This document shows, one piece after another, positions 10,382 through 21,579 of a DNA stretch of 64,000 nt. The stretch is from contig CM077013.1 of the NCBI GenBank assembly GCA_039090855.1, positions 136,235,240-136,299,239 on the forward strand. Direction: 5' to 3'. How positions within the stretch are numbered: position 1 is the stretch's first letter; each line of letters opens with the position of its first letter. This DNA is from Macrothele yani. Its lineage: Eukaryota > Arthropoda > Arachnida > Araneae > Macrothelidae. The position numbers and the translations under genes were made by a program. Below the pieces are notes generated by a model, which did no database searches, was not told the DNA's origin, and saw only the letters and a program-made list of their open reading frames with translations.

Positions 10382-11508
10382 CACAGTCGTATCCGAATAA
10401 TATGACCACCCCCGGGATCACAGTGTAGCCACCCAGACGCGTCACAGAGTGCACGTGACAAGGTCGACTCAGGACAGATGAGCCATTTTTTTGTGGCCGG
10501 TCAGGACAGATGAGCCATTTTTCGTTACGTGAGCACAATATACAGAGGTAGTGATTTGACGGACATTCAAAATGTAATGAGCGTCGGCCACCGCGCCACG
10601 GGTGGAAGCATCTCTGAAAGAGCAGACTTCGTGGGCTGTTCGCGAGGTGCTCTAGTAAGGGTGAACCAAGAATGGACCGCTGGTACACCGAGCACCTCCC
10701 GACATCATACCTGTGCAGCCCCGCAGGCCATCGATCCCAGAGGAGAACGTCGTCTCCGTCGACTGGTAAAGGGCAATCGAACCGCAACAGTGCAGCAATT
10801 GACCACGCAAATGAACGCTGGGGCACTTAGATACGTGTCCTCGACAATAGTAGAGCGAACCCTGATACGCATGGGTCTCCGGAATCGACGCTGCGTAAAG
10901 GCGCCCATGTTAACCCTCGTCAATCGGCAACGACGACTGCAGTTCGCATGGGACTACCGTCATTGGACAATGGGAGAGTAGAAAAAGGTTGTCTTCTCCG
11001 ACGAATCGGGGTTTCTACTCCACAGAGGTGACGGGCGGTGGAGGATACGGTGTCAGACACACGAGAACCAACACCCTGATACGCTTATTGGTCAAGTACA
11101 GGCCGGCGACCTGGAACCACTAGTACCACTGGATGGATCCCTGAACGCCAATGGCTACCTGAACCATCCTCGCTGAACACATGCATCCCTTCATGTTGGA
11201 CTTTTACCCTGGTGGTGTCAACCAACAGGACAATGTTGCGTAACTTGCTCCCGGAACACGACAGCGATGTATTCCTTGACCAGCTAAATCTCCCGACCTC
11301 AATCCCACGTGACTATTTGGATCGACAGGTTTGACGTGACGACTCACAACCACGTTCTTCTGTTGCAGTCCCAATGGCCACGTAGACCTCGGTTCACCTT
11401 TCAGGGCCTCATTGCATTCATGTCACGCCTTCTCGCCGCTCTCATCCGGGTCAAGGGTGGTTATTCCCGTTTTTAAGTAGGTGGTTATAATTTTCTAATA
11501 CGACCATG
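10382..11508 (+). mobile_element. Tc1-like element, degenerate
   Basis: Imperfect terminal inverted repeats of about 27 bp (left around GTCGTATCCGAATAATATGA, right the related GTCGTATTAGAAAATTATAA on the other strand) lie inside TA dinucleotides at 10380-10381 and 11509-11510. The transposase starts near 10529-10560; DLTDIQNVMSVG, FVGCSRGALVRV, RRLRRLVKGNRTATVQQL and RNRRCVKAPML show the bipartite DNA-binding region. A TAG at 10979 interrupts just before the catalytic FSDESGF. Downstream sequence is too eroded to read the other two catalytic residues with confidence. Confidence 0.85.
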
Positions 11509-11699
11509 TACAGATTGATTGTAGCATGACGCAATCATGTACAGATTGATCGTATAGTATGACGCAATCGAGAAAAATGCATACCTGAAGTGATTTCTAC
11601 ACTCAATGCAAGGTATTAACTTTCATACATACATAGAAATTTCAGTGTATATCAGCGTGGAAAGAGCAAAATTAGTGAGTGAACGCTGTTATTACTGGG

Positions 11700-14560
11700 A
11701 CAACTTGTGACGAAATATTCAGTTCAGTTTCCAGAATTTTATGGAAAATTCAGACATGCTAAACAAATTAGTAAATTCATGGAATGCATTGATTATGGTA
11801 CGTTTTCCAACATACCAGAAATCATTACTCCAATTATTACTCGAGTTATGAGGAATTGGATAAAGCCACAATGGATAAAGCCACAATGGATAAAGCCATT
11901 TCAAGTCTTGGCTTTGTGTTTCGTAACCGCATTGGTTTTGTCAAGTGCAATTAGCACTTTTCGGCATGCATGTTCAAAGGTAACTGAAGGGTACCTTCGA
12001 ATCCCGAGATGAAAGAATCGGCTGTAGAATAAATCTTGCTCCTATGACCTGACCTTTGATCCCATTTCGATGATATTCAACAGAACCAGTAAAGTATACT
12101 TCCGCAACAATATGATAAAGTTTTGTGTCAATCGAAGCATTTTTTCGTAAGTTATAACGCATAAGGACGATAGAATCGATCGTGCTCCTATGTCCTGACC
12201 TTTGACCCCATTTCGCCCATTTTCAATAGAATTCGTCCCCAGGTGATCCCCTACCACATACTAAAATTTCATCGAAATCGAACCATTTTTTACGCTTTCC
12301 AACCATAGGTTGATGAAGCGTATATGCTTCAGCTTTGTCCGTCTGCCCACACGATAACTCGCGTAAAAAGGGTTCGATTTCGATGAAATTTTAGAATGTG
12401 GTAGGGGACCACCTGGGAACGAACCCTATTGAAAATCGATTAAGTGGGGTCAAAGGTCAAGACATAGGATGGGGATCAATTCCATCGCCCTTATGCGTTT
12501 TAACTTATGTAAAAATGCTTAGATAGAGACAAAACTTTATCATGTTGTTTCAGACGTATACTTTACCGGTTCTGTTGAATATCATCGAAATAGGGTCAAA
12601 GGTCAGGACACAGGAGTGAGATTTGTTCTACAGCCATTGTCCTCATAACTTGAGTAATGATTTCTGGTACGTTGGAAAGCGTATCATAATCAATGCATTG
12701 CATGATTTTACTAACTTGTTACGTAAGTTATGACGTATGAGGACAATGGAATGGATCCTGCTCCTATGCCGTGACCTTTGACCTCATTTCGCCCATTTTC
12801 AATAGCGTTTGTCTCCAGGTGGTCCCTTATCACATACTAAAATTTCATCGAAATCGAACCATTTTTACGCGAGTTATCGTGCGGACAGACGGACAAACCT
12901 GGAGCATATACGCTTCTTCAACCTACGGTTGGAAAGCGTAAAAAGGACATGAGGGCAAATTGGTCCACGTTTGGGTAAATCTATATTTTATCGTCTCCAA
13001 ACTTGCCCTGCAAAAAATGTCACCAACCTGGAAGTGACTACCGTAAGAGTATACTTTACCGGCTATGTTGAATATCATCGAAATGGGGTCAAAGGTCAGG
13101 ACACAGGAGCGAGATTTGTTCTAAAGCCATTGTCCTCATTACTTGAGTAATAACTTGAGTAATGATTTCCGGTACGTTGGAAAGCGTATCATAATCAATG
13201 CATTGCATGATTTTACTAACTTGTTACGTAAGTTATGACGCATAAGAGCAATGGAATGCATCCCGCTCCTATGTCCTGACCTTTGACCCCACTTCACCCA
13301 TTTTCAATGGGCTTCATCTCCAGGTGGCCCCCTACCACATACTAAAATTTCACCGACATCGAACCATATTTACGCAAGTTATTACGCATAATGGCAATTA
13401 AATGGGTTCTGCTCCTATGCCGTGACCTTTGACCCCATTTCGCCCATTTTCAATAGCCTTCTTCCCCAGGAAGTCCCCTACCACATACTAAAATTTCATT
13501 GAAATCGAATAATTTTTACGCGAGTTATCGTGCGGACAGAGGAACGGACTGACAGACTGACAAAGCTGGAGCATATACGCTTCTTCAACCTACGGTTGGA
13601 AAACGTAAAAAAGAACACGAGGGCAGAGTGGTCCACGTTTGGGTAAATCTATATTTTCTCTTCTCCAAACTCGCCCTGCAAAAAAATTTCACCAACCTGG
13701 AAGTGAAACGCTATTTTTTTTTCTGAGCAGACTTCTTTCAACGGAAACAATGTAGGTATACTGTTACGGAGATTTAATACAAGAATTTTGGGCAGAAATA
13801 TTAAGTCTCATTCGCAGCATTTGTCTCGCCTCGTGATGGAGTTCTTTCTTGGGAAAGTTGCACCTTCTTCATGCTGTCAGTAAGTATGGTTTTTCAAAGA
13901 GCGCCAAGGCCGTCGTATCTCAAAATTTTCTTGTACAAATGTGTCACAATGGAAAAAGCCATTTCAAGTCTTGGCTTTGTGTTTCGTAGCCGCATTGGTA
14001 TTGTCAAGTGCAATTAGCACTTTTCGGCATGCATGTTCAAAGGTAACTGAAGGGTATCTTCGAATCCCGAGATGAAAGAGTCTTTTATTTACGCTTTCCA
14101 ACCGTAGGTTGAAGAAGCGTATATGCTCCAGCTTTGTCTGTCTGTCTTCTGCCTGTCTTCATGTCCGCAAGATAACTCGCGTAAAAATAGTTCGAGTTCG
14201 ATTAAATTTTAAGATGTGATAGGGGACAACCTGGCGAGAAACCCTATTCAAAGTGGTTTAAATGGGGTCAAAGTTCAGGACATAGGAGCGGGATTCATTC
14301 CATCACCCTTATGCATCATAACTTACGTAAAAATGCTCTGATTGCGACAATACTTTAGTATGTTGTTCCGCAGGTATACTGAACCAGTTCTGTTGAATAT
14401 AATTGAAATGGGGTCAAAGTTCAGGGCACAGGAGCGAGATTTATTTCACAGCCATTATCCTCATAACTTGAATAATAACTTGAGTAATGATTCCTGGTAT
14501 GTTGGAAAGCGTATCACAGTCAGTGCATTGCATGATTTTACTAACGTGTTATTATCATCA
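11700..14560. repeat. Mosaic of palindromic repeats (foldback-type family)
   Basis: One repeat family in both orientations. Shared blocks: a terminal-like block ACGCTTTCCAACCRTAGGTT at 12291 and 14091, with its complement near 12900-12940 and 13570-13606; a block TTGAATATCATCGAAATGGG at about 12571, 13070 and 14390, complement near 12060; and CGCATTGG...TTCGAATCCCGAGATGAAAG at about 11928-12012 and 13990-14075. Two segments with GAGGGCA..TGGTCCACGTTTGGG repeat about 664 bp apart (about 12950 and 13614). The triple 15-bp repeat CACAATGGATAAAGC lies near 11865. No transposase was found, so these are probably non-autonomous. Confidence 0.8.
12050..14423. promoter_or_regulatory. Ten DR1-type nuclear-receptor motifs in the repeats
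   Basis: GGGGTCAAAGGTCA or its complement, two hexamers spaced by one base (DR1), is at 12196, 12446, 13085, 13277 and 13423; 12592 (AGGGTCAAAGGTCA) and 12772 (GAGGTCAAAGGTCA on the minus strand) also have both half-sites intact. One-base variants are at 12050, 14264 and 14410. DR1 is the known consensus for HNF4 and RXR-type dimers. They are copies of one repeat block, so shared ancestry explains their number; binding is inference only. They lie 2-4.4 kb upstream of the first visible elongase exon. Confidence 0.45.
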
Positions 14561-15092
14561 ACCACGTGGCACTGTGATCGTTATTTACAACGCTAACCTG
14601 GAAGAAATAAACCAAGTTAACAGTACTATAACACGGTACAAGAATGGCTGAGATCAAGTACCAGAAGATTGTCAGAAGCAGTGGCATTGGGAAGTTCCTG
14701 AGTGAGTGGTTTAAAACTTCTTCAGGAAGACTCAAAAATTAACAGAAACTAAAGATAGGTAGTTCGGTGGTATTCTGTAGGTGTTTCATCAATTCGTCGC
14801 TTATTTTAAGCTTCGAAATGCTCATCTACTGATATCTCTCCTTCCCATGGACGGAAAAATAATTGTATAAGATTTCAGACACCACTCCTTCCGTCCTTTC
14901 CATCATCAGCTTCTGTGTTTGCTCGTCAGAAGAAATTATATTTCTATCGGCCTTAGTTAAGCAGATATAGAATTTCTGTGGACGGACGGACAGGTAGACA
15001 GAGTGACGAATGGACCGACGGAGAGATTACTGGAATCTTACGCTTACGTTTTCCACTACGACTCAAAAGAATTTTATCAATCCTACATTTTT
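14561..15092. other. Unassigned, with start of GGACGG-rich degenerate repeats
   Basis: No gene seen. From about 14970 to 15760 blocks such as GTGGACGGACGGACAGG recur loosely (about 14970, 15330, 15460, 15690), each followed by GGAGAGAT..TG.AATCTT-like sequence, suggesting an old tandem repeat of roughly 120-350 bp. Confidence 0.4.
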
Positions 15093-15304
15093 TTTTGATT
15101 GGAGGTTTAACGACCACCATGAGCAGCTCAATGGGCTATAAGCAGTCGCCCGTCCCTAATTTAGGGTCACTGGTTCCAGTGAAGGGAGAGAACCAGTGCC
15201 GTAAGACAAACACAACATCCATGCTTCACCGGGATTCGAACCCGGACCCCTTTTGGACGAATGATCAGAGGCCATCGCTTAGACCACTGCGCCACCGGAG
15301 CGGC
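15093..15304 (-). mobile_element. tRNA-derived SINE, family 1
   Basis: Minus-strand copy. The head carries an RNA polymerase III A-box-like GTGGCGCAGTGGTCTAAGCG and B box GGGTTCGAATCCC; the body reads CGGCACTGG...CCCTAAATTAGGGACGG...AAGCAGT; a T-run on + (A-tail of the SINE) is at its left end. The same body recurs at 18255, 21948, 22279, 44759, 58660 and 59169. Confidence 0.88.
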
Positions 15305-16405
15305 CATTTTTGAAGCGGAGATGCAGTTCCTGTGGACAGACAGACAAGCTGAGGAAAGAATGGGTGGAAGGAGAGATTTCTGAAATCTTGTGTTTTCTCC
15401 GTTAGGACAGAGAAGGAATTATTCTAATCAACATTTCGAAAGGGAAGTACCGTTGTTTTGGACGGATGGGCAGACGAATGGGTGGAAGAACAGACATTGG
15501 TAGTTTCACCTGTCTCTATCAATCGATCACAGAAAGAATTCCTTCAAACTGATCATAAAAAAGGGATATATGGTTTATGCGAACAGATGGACGTAGGGAG
15601 AGACACCGATAATCTTCTTGGCATGCCTGTATTTACCAGTCACAGAAGGAATTTCTTCACTGGCCGTTAGTAGCAGAAATATAATTCCTGCGGACGGACA
15701 AACAGAGACACTAGCAAAGGAAAGGACGGAAGGAGTGATGTCAGATATCGTATACAGGTTTTTTTTTCGCTCCATGAGAAAGAAAAAATCTATAGATGAA
15801 CATTTCAAAGCTTAAGAACCGTTCTTGCAGGAGAAGAAGACGGAAGGAAATACAATCTAAATCGTACGTTTTCCTGCGTGCAATTTGTATGTAACTAAAA
15901 TCTGGAAACGCCATGAATTTGTCCGTGACGAAATGAAACATAACCCGCTATGTAAGGTGCAGCTGTGCTGAACGGGAGTTCTAATACAAGATAATATATG
16001 GATGTTTCTTTCGTTCTTCCTGTTCTAGGTCTCTAAATTTCCTAGAATCTGCTGCAATAAATTTCGAACAGAAGAGTGGTTTGTTCTTCAGTTAGGAAAG
16101 AGCAAGTTTCCAGAATCATTACCGACGAAACGAAGCAAATGTATACAGGTTTTATTGCACACATGGACAATTGAGAGTACTAAAGCTGTGTTGCGCAGTC
16201 TTAATCCCTCCAATGAGAACACATTATGAACGGATTATTTAATCTCCTAATTGAAGGTAACTGTAAAATTGCCCGCAGAATCAATTAGAAATCAATTCCA
16301 TTCGGGAAAAAAATAACTATGATAAATATTTTACTTCTAATCTACAGTTTTAAATACATTTGTTTGAACATCTTAAATTTTATTGTTTGTTCTATTTTAT
16401 TTCAG
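15305..16405. other. Unassigned sequence before the first visible elongase exon
   Basis: Contains the remaining GGACGG-type degenerate repeats (to about 15760) and otherwise no recognisable gene. The polypyrimidine stretch TTCTATTTTATTTCAG at 16390-16405 is a good splice acceptor. Confidence 0.5.
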
Positions 16406-16511
16406 GTTTTTCTCGTTTTGAGTAAAAAGTTCCAGAATATCAGTAAGCTCCATGTAGTTCACCATGCTGTTGTCCCTATTTTTGGCTGGACTGTCCTGCG
16501 CAGTGAAACAC
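16406..16511 (+). CDS. ELOVL: ELOVL fatty acid elongase, exon with histidine box
   Basis: Exon between the acceptor TTATTTCAG (ends 16405) and the donor GTAAGT (from 16512). It encodes VFLVLSKKF, then KLHVVHHAVVPIFGW. The HVVHH is the HxxHH histidine box of the ELOVL elongases, ER membrane 3-ketoacyl-CoA synthases that condense malonyl-CoA with long-chain acyl-CoA. Its length of 106 nt leaves one base (C) of a split codon that the next exon completes. The part before it (first membrane segments and the KxxExxDT region) is not visible in this window and probably lies upstream. Which ELOVL subfamily it belongs to cannot be decided. Confidence 0.85.
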
Positions 16512-16543
16512 GTAAGTAATACGAATTAATACATATATACATA

Positions 16544-17613
16544 CAGGGTGCATAGGAAAGTCCCTTTAGCCTGGAATAATTTGCGAACGGAGAGAGGTAC
16601 AGTTATGCAAGTGAGATAACGGTATAGTAAAGTGACTACGTCCGACCGAATGCAACCAATAGCAGCGCCCCTGGTTGCAAAATGCGGAAGGTAGCCATTA
16701 CAAATCGAAAACGAAAAGAGATAAAGCAAAGTTTCCAATTACAAAGTTGTAGAGCATCAATGCATTAGTGCAAAACGTCATATGTTTCACACGGATAAGA
16801 TAAATTGTAGCCTGAATACCCTACACTGTCCGAAATCGATGCGCTACGATTCGAATCTGCATATTCACATTTCGCAAATGTAGCCGTATGCAAATGTAGA
16901 TTGTGACGTTGTACCGTACCTACGATATAAAAACCAGTAGCAGGATGTACCCTGATCAGAAGTTTAGGCCTACGTACGCTGTGTGAGAATGGCGAGCTTG
17001 GATTTCTGGGGTTACGTAAAAAATCAGGTGTATGCAACAACGCCTACAAGTCTGCTGGATCTACGTCGTCGTGTTACAGATGCTTGCAATAGTGTGAAAC
17101 CTTCCATGCTGAGGAATGTGCATGCAGAGTTACTTTCACGAATACAAATGTGTATCGTGGGCACTGGCGAACTCTTCGAACATACTCGACATTAACTTTT
17201 GTTTTGTCTGACGTCATCAAACTGTATTGACATAAGTACGCATTTATGCAACAAATTGTGTGTATTTGCGCATACCTATGCCTGTTCCCTTCAAACGTTC
17301 ACACAAAAGGTCGCGCATCGATTTAGGACATTTTAGGGTATTCAGGCGACAATTTATCTTATTCGTGTAAAACAAATGTCGTTTTGTACTAATTAATTGA
17401 TGCTCTACAACTTTGTAATTGAAGAATTTGCTCTATCTCTTTTCGTTTTCGATTTGCAATGGCTAACTTCCGCATTTCGCCACTAGATGCGCTGTTATTG
17501 GTTGCATTCGATTGGGCGTAGTCGCTTTACTATACCGTTATCTCACTTGTATAACTGTACCTTTCTCTGTTCGCAAGTTATTCCAGGCTAAAGAAACTTT
17601 CCTATACACCCTG
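16544..17613 (+). mobile_element. Mariner-like element with 301-bp inverted repeats, deletion derivative
   Basis: 16544-16844 and 17313-17613 are inverted copies with about 85% identity, starting CAGGGTGYATAGGAAAGT, flanked by TA (16542-16543, 17614-17615). The interior holds only the end of a transposase (16983-17195). It sits 32 bp after the elongase exon donor, in the same orientation as the gene. Long terminal repeats with a CAGGGTG start also occur in the element at 54742. Non-autonomous by internal deletion. Confidence 0.9.
16983..17195 (+). pseudogene. Transposase C-terminal fragment (Tc1/mariner-related)
   Basis: 70 residues: FWGYVKNQVYATTPTSLLDL, then a helix with AC.S..PSMLRNVHAELLSRI and QMCIVGTGELFEH. 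This is the pattern that follows the third catalytic Asp (DFFLWGYLK..VY...P.TL.DL) in Tc1/mariner-related transposases often found next to DUF4817 domains. The catalytic Asp position itself is lost. It lies within the 301-bp inverted repeats, consistent with the remaining 3' end of that element's gene. Confidence 0.7.
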
Positions 17614-17869
17614 TATATACATGTATATTGCTAGATGAAAGACAGTTTGCAACTGACATAAATAAAGTGCATTGAGGTTAAATAGTGGCAAGGTTAAGTT
17701 TAAAATATACAGTACATTGCATTTCCGGTATTTCTGCAGACACTCTTCTACTCTACAACCTGGGGTTTCTCATTTCTTAATACTTGTACGGTATTTACGC
17801 GTATATTAGAAGTTTGGTAGTTACCATTCTTTGTATTGTATTGGGTATCGGTGATGATGACTTAACACA

Positions 17870-18250
17870 CTGCCGCCTCTGTTAAGGAACTCTCCAGACT
17901 CACTAAGGGACCTAATGTGTGCTATGAGAAGGCCACCATCACAGTGCCACCACCGCCTTGAAGAGAGCCGATCTGGCACAACGGAGGCATAGCCTCATGC
18001 CATCGCCTCCACACCTGCTCCCTTCCGTCAGCTCGGTACAGTTGCAAACGGAGTTCATCTGACCAACCGATGCGACGCCACACTGCAGAGGTCCAGTTTT
18101 GATTTTCTCGGCATGAGGCGTGGTGTTATTTCCGATGACGAACAGTCAAAAGTGGCACTCGAGTAGTGCTTTGGCTCCCATAACTTAAGGTATGCGACGA
18201 ACCGTTCACAAGCTGACGCTGCTTCGGTCTCCAACATTTAACCTGGATAT

Positions 18251-18281
<31 letters not shown>

Positions 18282-18790
18282 GGTTGGAGGTTTAACGACC
18301 ACCGTGAGCAACTCAATGGGCTATAAGCAGTCGCCCGTCCCTAATTTAGGGTCACTGGTTCCAGGGAAGGGAGAGAGCCAGTGCCGTAAGACAAACACAA
18401 CATCCATGCCAGACCGGGATTCGAACCCGGACCCCTTACGGACGAATGATCAGAGGCCAGCGCCTTAGACCACTGCGCCACCGGGGCGGCGGATATCATT
18501 TGAACTGCCGTTGCTAAACGGTCAGTCTGTACGAGTATGGATAGTCTACGTTGAACCCCGGTCATCAGTGGTGTGAGGCCGGCTACCTATTACTCTTCTG
18601 GCGCTGGCTTGTCCGACGATAGTATACTCGCAGTACACTCCTGAGAAAGCTACCCTTGGGGACCCTAGGGTTCCTATCACTCAGGCGACAGAATGATCCA
18701 TCTATCTTGCGCCGACAATGAGTCCACGATCAAAATCTCTCAGATCACCACGCTTACCCGTTTTCGTCGATTGCGATATACTGTTGGGAA
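17870..18790 (-). pseudogene. Tc1-like transposase relic split by a SINE
   Basis: Read on the minus strand from about 18790: DLRDFDRGLIVGAR (DNA-binding start), then RVQRRLSILVQTDR.AT..QM, then the SINE at 18255-18490, then RVPLLTVRHRK, NWTSAVWRRIGWSDELRLQL (first catalytic Asp), GRKQVWRRWHEAM, GGGGTVMVAFS and HTLGPLV. Several stops and shifts are present. The part holding the second and third catalytic residues is missing below about 17870. No terminal repeats identified. Confidence 0.75.
18255..18490 (-). mobile_element. tRNA-derived SINE family 1 with 10-bp target duplication
   Basis: Minus-strand SINE of the same family as 15093. GGATATCATT flanks it directly at 18245-18254 and 18491-18500, a clean target-site duplication. 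The left side is a long T-run (the SINE A-tail). The B box GGGTTCGAATCCC and A-box-like GTGGCGCAGTGGTCTAAG are intact. It interrupts the Tc1-like relic. Confidence 0.95.
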
Positions 18791-18939
18791 GCCCTGATGT
18801 CCGCCTGTTTATCGGCTGCTTTCGATTTGGGTCTGTTCCACTGAGGGTGATGCTCAATTGCCCATGGTAACTGCAATAGCCACTACCTGTAATGTTATGT
18901 CTACTGAGTATGGATTGGTTCAGATGCTTTAAAGGCTGA

Positions 18940-19200
18940 TGTGGAAAATTTAGAAGTAATTAATTACTACATCTGCCTTGGGCAACAGATTTCAAGAGCG
19001 GGACTCGCCAGAAAAAAAGAAATTAATGGATGTATAAAACTTTTCTGGAGAGAATTTCAAAGAAACAGTATAATTTGTAAGGGCAGTTTTCATTATTTTT
19101 TAAAAGGGAAATATTTAATCAATGCATTCTTCCAGTTCTTAAGGATCAGAAACATATACCGACTAAAAAAGACATACAAGGCTGGGGAGAACTCTAAGAA
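18940..19200 (+). pseudogene. RTE LINE fragment, degenerate
   Basis: ENLEVINYYICLGQQIS, KEINGCIKLFWREFQRNSII and FLKGKYLINAFFQFL align with [37 protein letters not shown] and [15 protein letters not shown] of the better RTE copies here. It covers only the post-RT region and runs into a (CT)n tract. Confidence 0.75.
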
Positions 19201-19269
19201 GCATCTCTCTCTCTCTCTCTTATTCTCACTCTTTCTCTTTTATTCTCTCTCCTTCTCTTTCTCTCTTAT

Positions 19270-19301
<32 letters not shown>

Positions 19302-19342
19302 GCTCGCTCGCTCGCTCTCTCTCTCTGTCTCTCTCTCTCATA
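19201..19342. repeat. (CT)n-rich microsatellite
   Basis: Nearly continuous TCTCTC with CGCTCG interruptions. It gives a false Leu/Ser-rich reading frame on +. Confidence 0.95.
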
Positions 19343-19439
19343 TTCAGCATTGCTCATTTCATTAGAAACTCAATTGCCAGCCCCGTATTATGTTTGGCAT
19401 GTTCTCCATGATATATGGTAGATGTTTAACACAATTATC

Positions 19440-20440
19440 AGAAATACAGTAAATAAATTAATATACAGAAACGTATAATAAATCTCTATGGAAATCAGGA
19501 AACATTGATTTCAATTTAAGAGGGAATGACTGATCCAGTCCCAATAAATAAAGGTGTAAGGCAGGGATGCTTGTTATCACCTGGCCTTTTTGGTATTTAT
19601 GCTGAAGTTATGATGGATCAGGCCTTGGGGAGCGCTAGTGAAGAAATTTGGGTTAATGAAGAGAGAATTAAGACCATTAAGGATGCTGACAACAAGAATA
19701 TAGTATCAGGATCAGCCAAATCATTACAGCGCATTATGTCAAAAATACACAAAAAATTCGGATATCAATGGAATGGAGATAAATAAAAATAAGATAAAAC
19801 TTATGGTAATAGCGAAGCATCGAAGACAGGTTTTCCTTAAATTTGAAGGACAATACATCGTGCAAATTAAATCATTTCGCTCTTTGGATCAAATTATTAC
19901 TGAAGATGCGAGATATGAAAAGAAAATTGGAATGAGACTGGGGATGGCAAAAACGGCGTTTAGAGAGAATCAAAGACTTCTGACAGCCAAAAATATTTAT
20001 CTAAAACTGAGGAAGAGAATTTTAAAGGCGTATGTTTGGTCAGTAGCTCTTTACGGTTCTGAGACACGGACATTGACAAAGAGGGAAGTGAAAACTCTGG
20101 AGATGTGGAGCTATAGAAGAATGGAGATAATAAGTTGACTCGATAGAAAGACTGATGAAGAGGTTCTGGAGAGAATGAGAGAGCCTAGGAATCTGATCAA
20201 CATGTTGAAGAGAAGAAGAATGTTATAGATGGGACACACATTGCGCCATGAAGGCCCGATTCTGAAAGTTTTGGAAGGATAAATCCAAGGCAAGAGAGCA
20301 AGAGGACGGCCAAGGAATTGTTTTGTGGCCCAGTTACTCCAAGAAAAAGGACATACTATGACTGTGAGAGATGGAGGGACAGAGAGTACATCTACTGAAG
20401 AACCAGTCCTTGGACTGAGTAACCAAGAAGAAAAAGAAAC
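19440..20440 (+). pseudogene. Second LINE family, reverse transcriptase C-terminal half
   Basis: PVPINKGVRQGCLLSPGLFGIY is RT motif B. The following catalytic motif is damaged: where (R/K)YADD is expected it reads KDADNKNIVSGSAKSLQ. Then come KIKLMVIAKHRRQVF, LKAYVWSVALYGSETRTLTKREVKTLEMW and, past stops at about 20138 and 20226, GHTLRHEGPILKVLEG and GKRARGRPRN. These are typical of non-LTR retrotransposons of arthropods but differ from the RTE copies. Broken into frames 19526-19786 and 19773-20138 plus an eroded tail. Confidence 0.8.
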
Positions 20441-20762
20441 GTATAATCTCTGGCGCCTTTATTTATCTATTTATATTTGTTCTTCTCGTTAATTGTTTGA
20501 ATAACCGAGTTAATATCTCATGTGTTTGTAAACATTTGGAAATCATCTTTCTGAATATTGAAAAAAGTAACTGACTGATTTTTTTTTAATATTAGTATTC
20601 AATAAAAGAATATTTCTTTTGTCCTTGTTCATTTACTTATGAACATTTACCATTGCCTTTTAAAATATAGGTCGAGCATAGCTGTCAAGTGCGGACTGGC
20701 CCTCCTGGATATCGGAAAAATTCCCGGTGGGCAGCCATACTCTGTGCCAGTATGCCACATGC
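20441..20762. other. Unassigned intronic spacer
   Basis: AT-rich sequence between two LINE fragments; nothing recognised. Confidence 0.4.
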
Positions 20763-20773
20763 TAATTACATAT

Positions 20774-21568
20774 CATCATCATCATTGTCAACCATTATCA
20801 ATCAACTGCTGGACGAAGGTCTCTCCAAGCCTCTTCCACAACGGTCTGTCTTGTGCCAGTCTCCGCCATGTTACTCCCGCATACTTTCGAATTTCATCCA
20901 CCCATCTCCCATGTGGTCTTCTTCTGGGTCTTTTCCTGTCCCTTGGAATCCAATCTAAAATTTCGGCTGTCCATCGATGGTCTATCCTTCTGGTAGTATG
21001 TACAGCCCATTGCCATTTCAGGGATTTTACTCTGATCATGATGTCTTCCACTGTTGTCATTTTTCGGATCCACAAGTTCCTCTTCTTATCTCTCCTGGTT
21101 ACACCAAGCATGCACCTCTCCATGTTGCTTTAAGATATCTGCAGTCTTTGTATGTCTCTTTTAGTTAAGGTCCACGTCTCTGCATCATACGTAAGCACTG
21201 GAAGGATGCATTGATCAAACACTTTTCTTTTAAGACATAATGGCATATTGCTCTTGAAAATTATGCTGTTTCTTCCAAAAGCTCTCCAGGCAAGTTTTGT
21301 ACACCGATTAATTTCTTCATCAATGTGACCCTCACTTGATATATGCTGTCCAAGATAAACGTACGCATCTGTTATCTCCAGCTTTTCTCCATCAATCAAT
21401 AAATCTTCATTTCTTGTAAAAGCATTGTACATCACTTTTGCCTTCTAAAAGTTCATTTTTAGTCCCACTTCTTTACACTTGTCAGCAAGTTTCTGGATCA
21501 TTCTCTGCAGCTCTGATGGGGTAGTTGCAAAAATGACTACGTCATCAAGAAAACGAAAGTAAGTTAGG
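20774..21568 (-). mobile_element. RTE LINE copy D, 5'-truncated, with 11-bp target duplication
   Basis: Minus-strand 3' part of the RTE element, with frames 20788-21123 ([33 protein letters not shown]) and 21130-21435 ([18 protein letters not shown]). It ends 5' inside the FADD region. TAATTACATAT is present at 20763-20773 and 21569-21579, a direct target-site duplication. The (TGA)n tail abuts the left duplicate. A frameshift or stop separates the two frames. Dead. Confidence 0.93.
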
Positions 21569-21579
21569 TAATTACATAT

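Noticed and set aside
18255..18490. tRNA gene at the intact B boxes GGGTTCGAATCCC
   Set aside because: The same head and body recur at several loci with A-tails and target duplications, so these are SINEs.
18941..19411. 156-codon + frame with a long Leu/Ser-rich stretch
   Set aside because: The first part is an RTE fragment and the rest is the (CT)n microsatellite.
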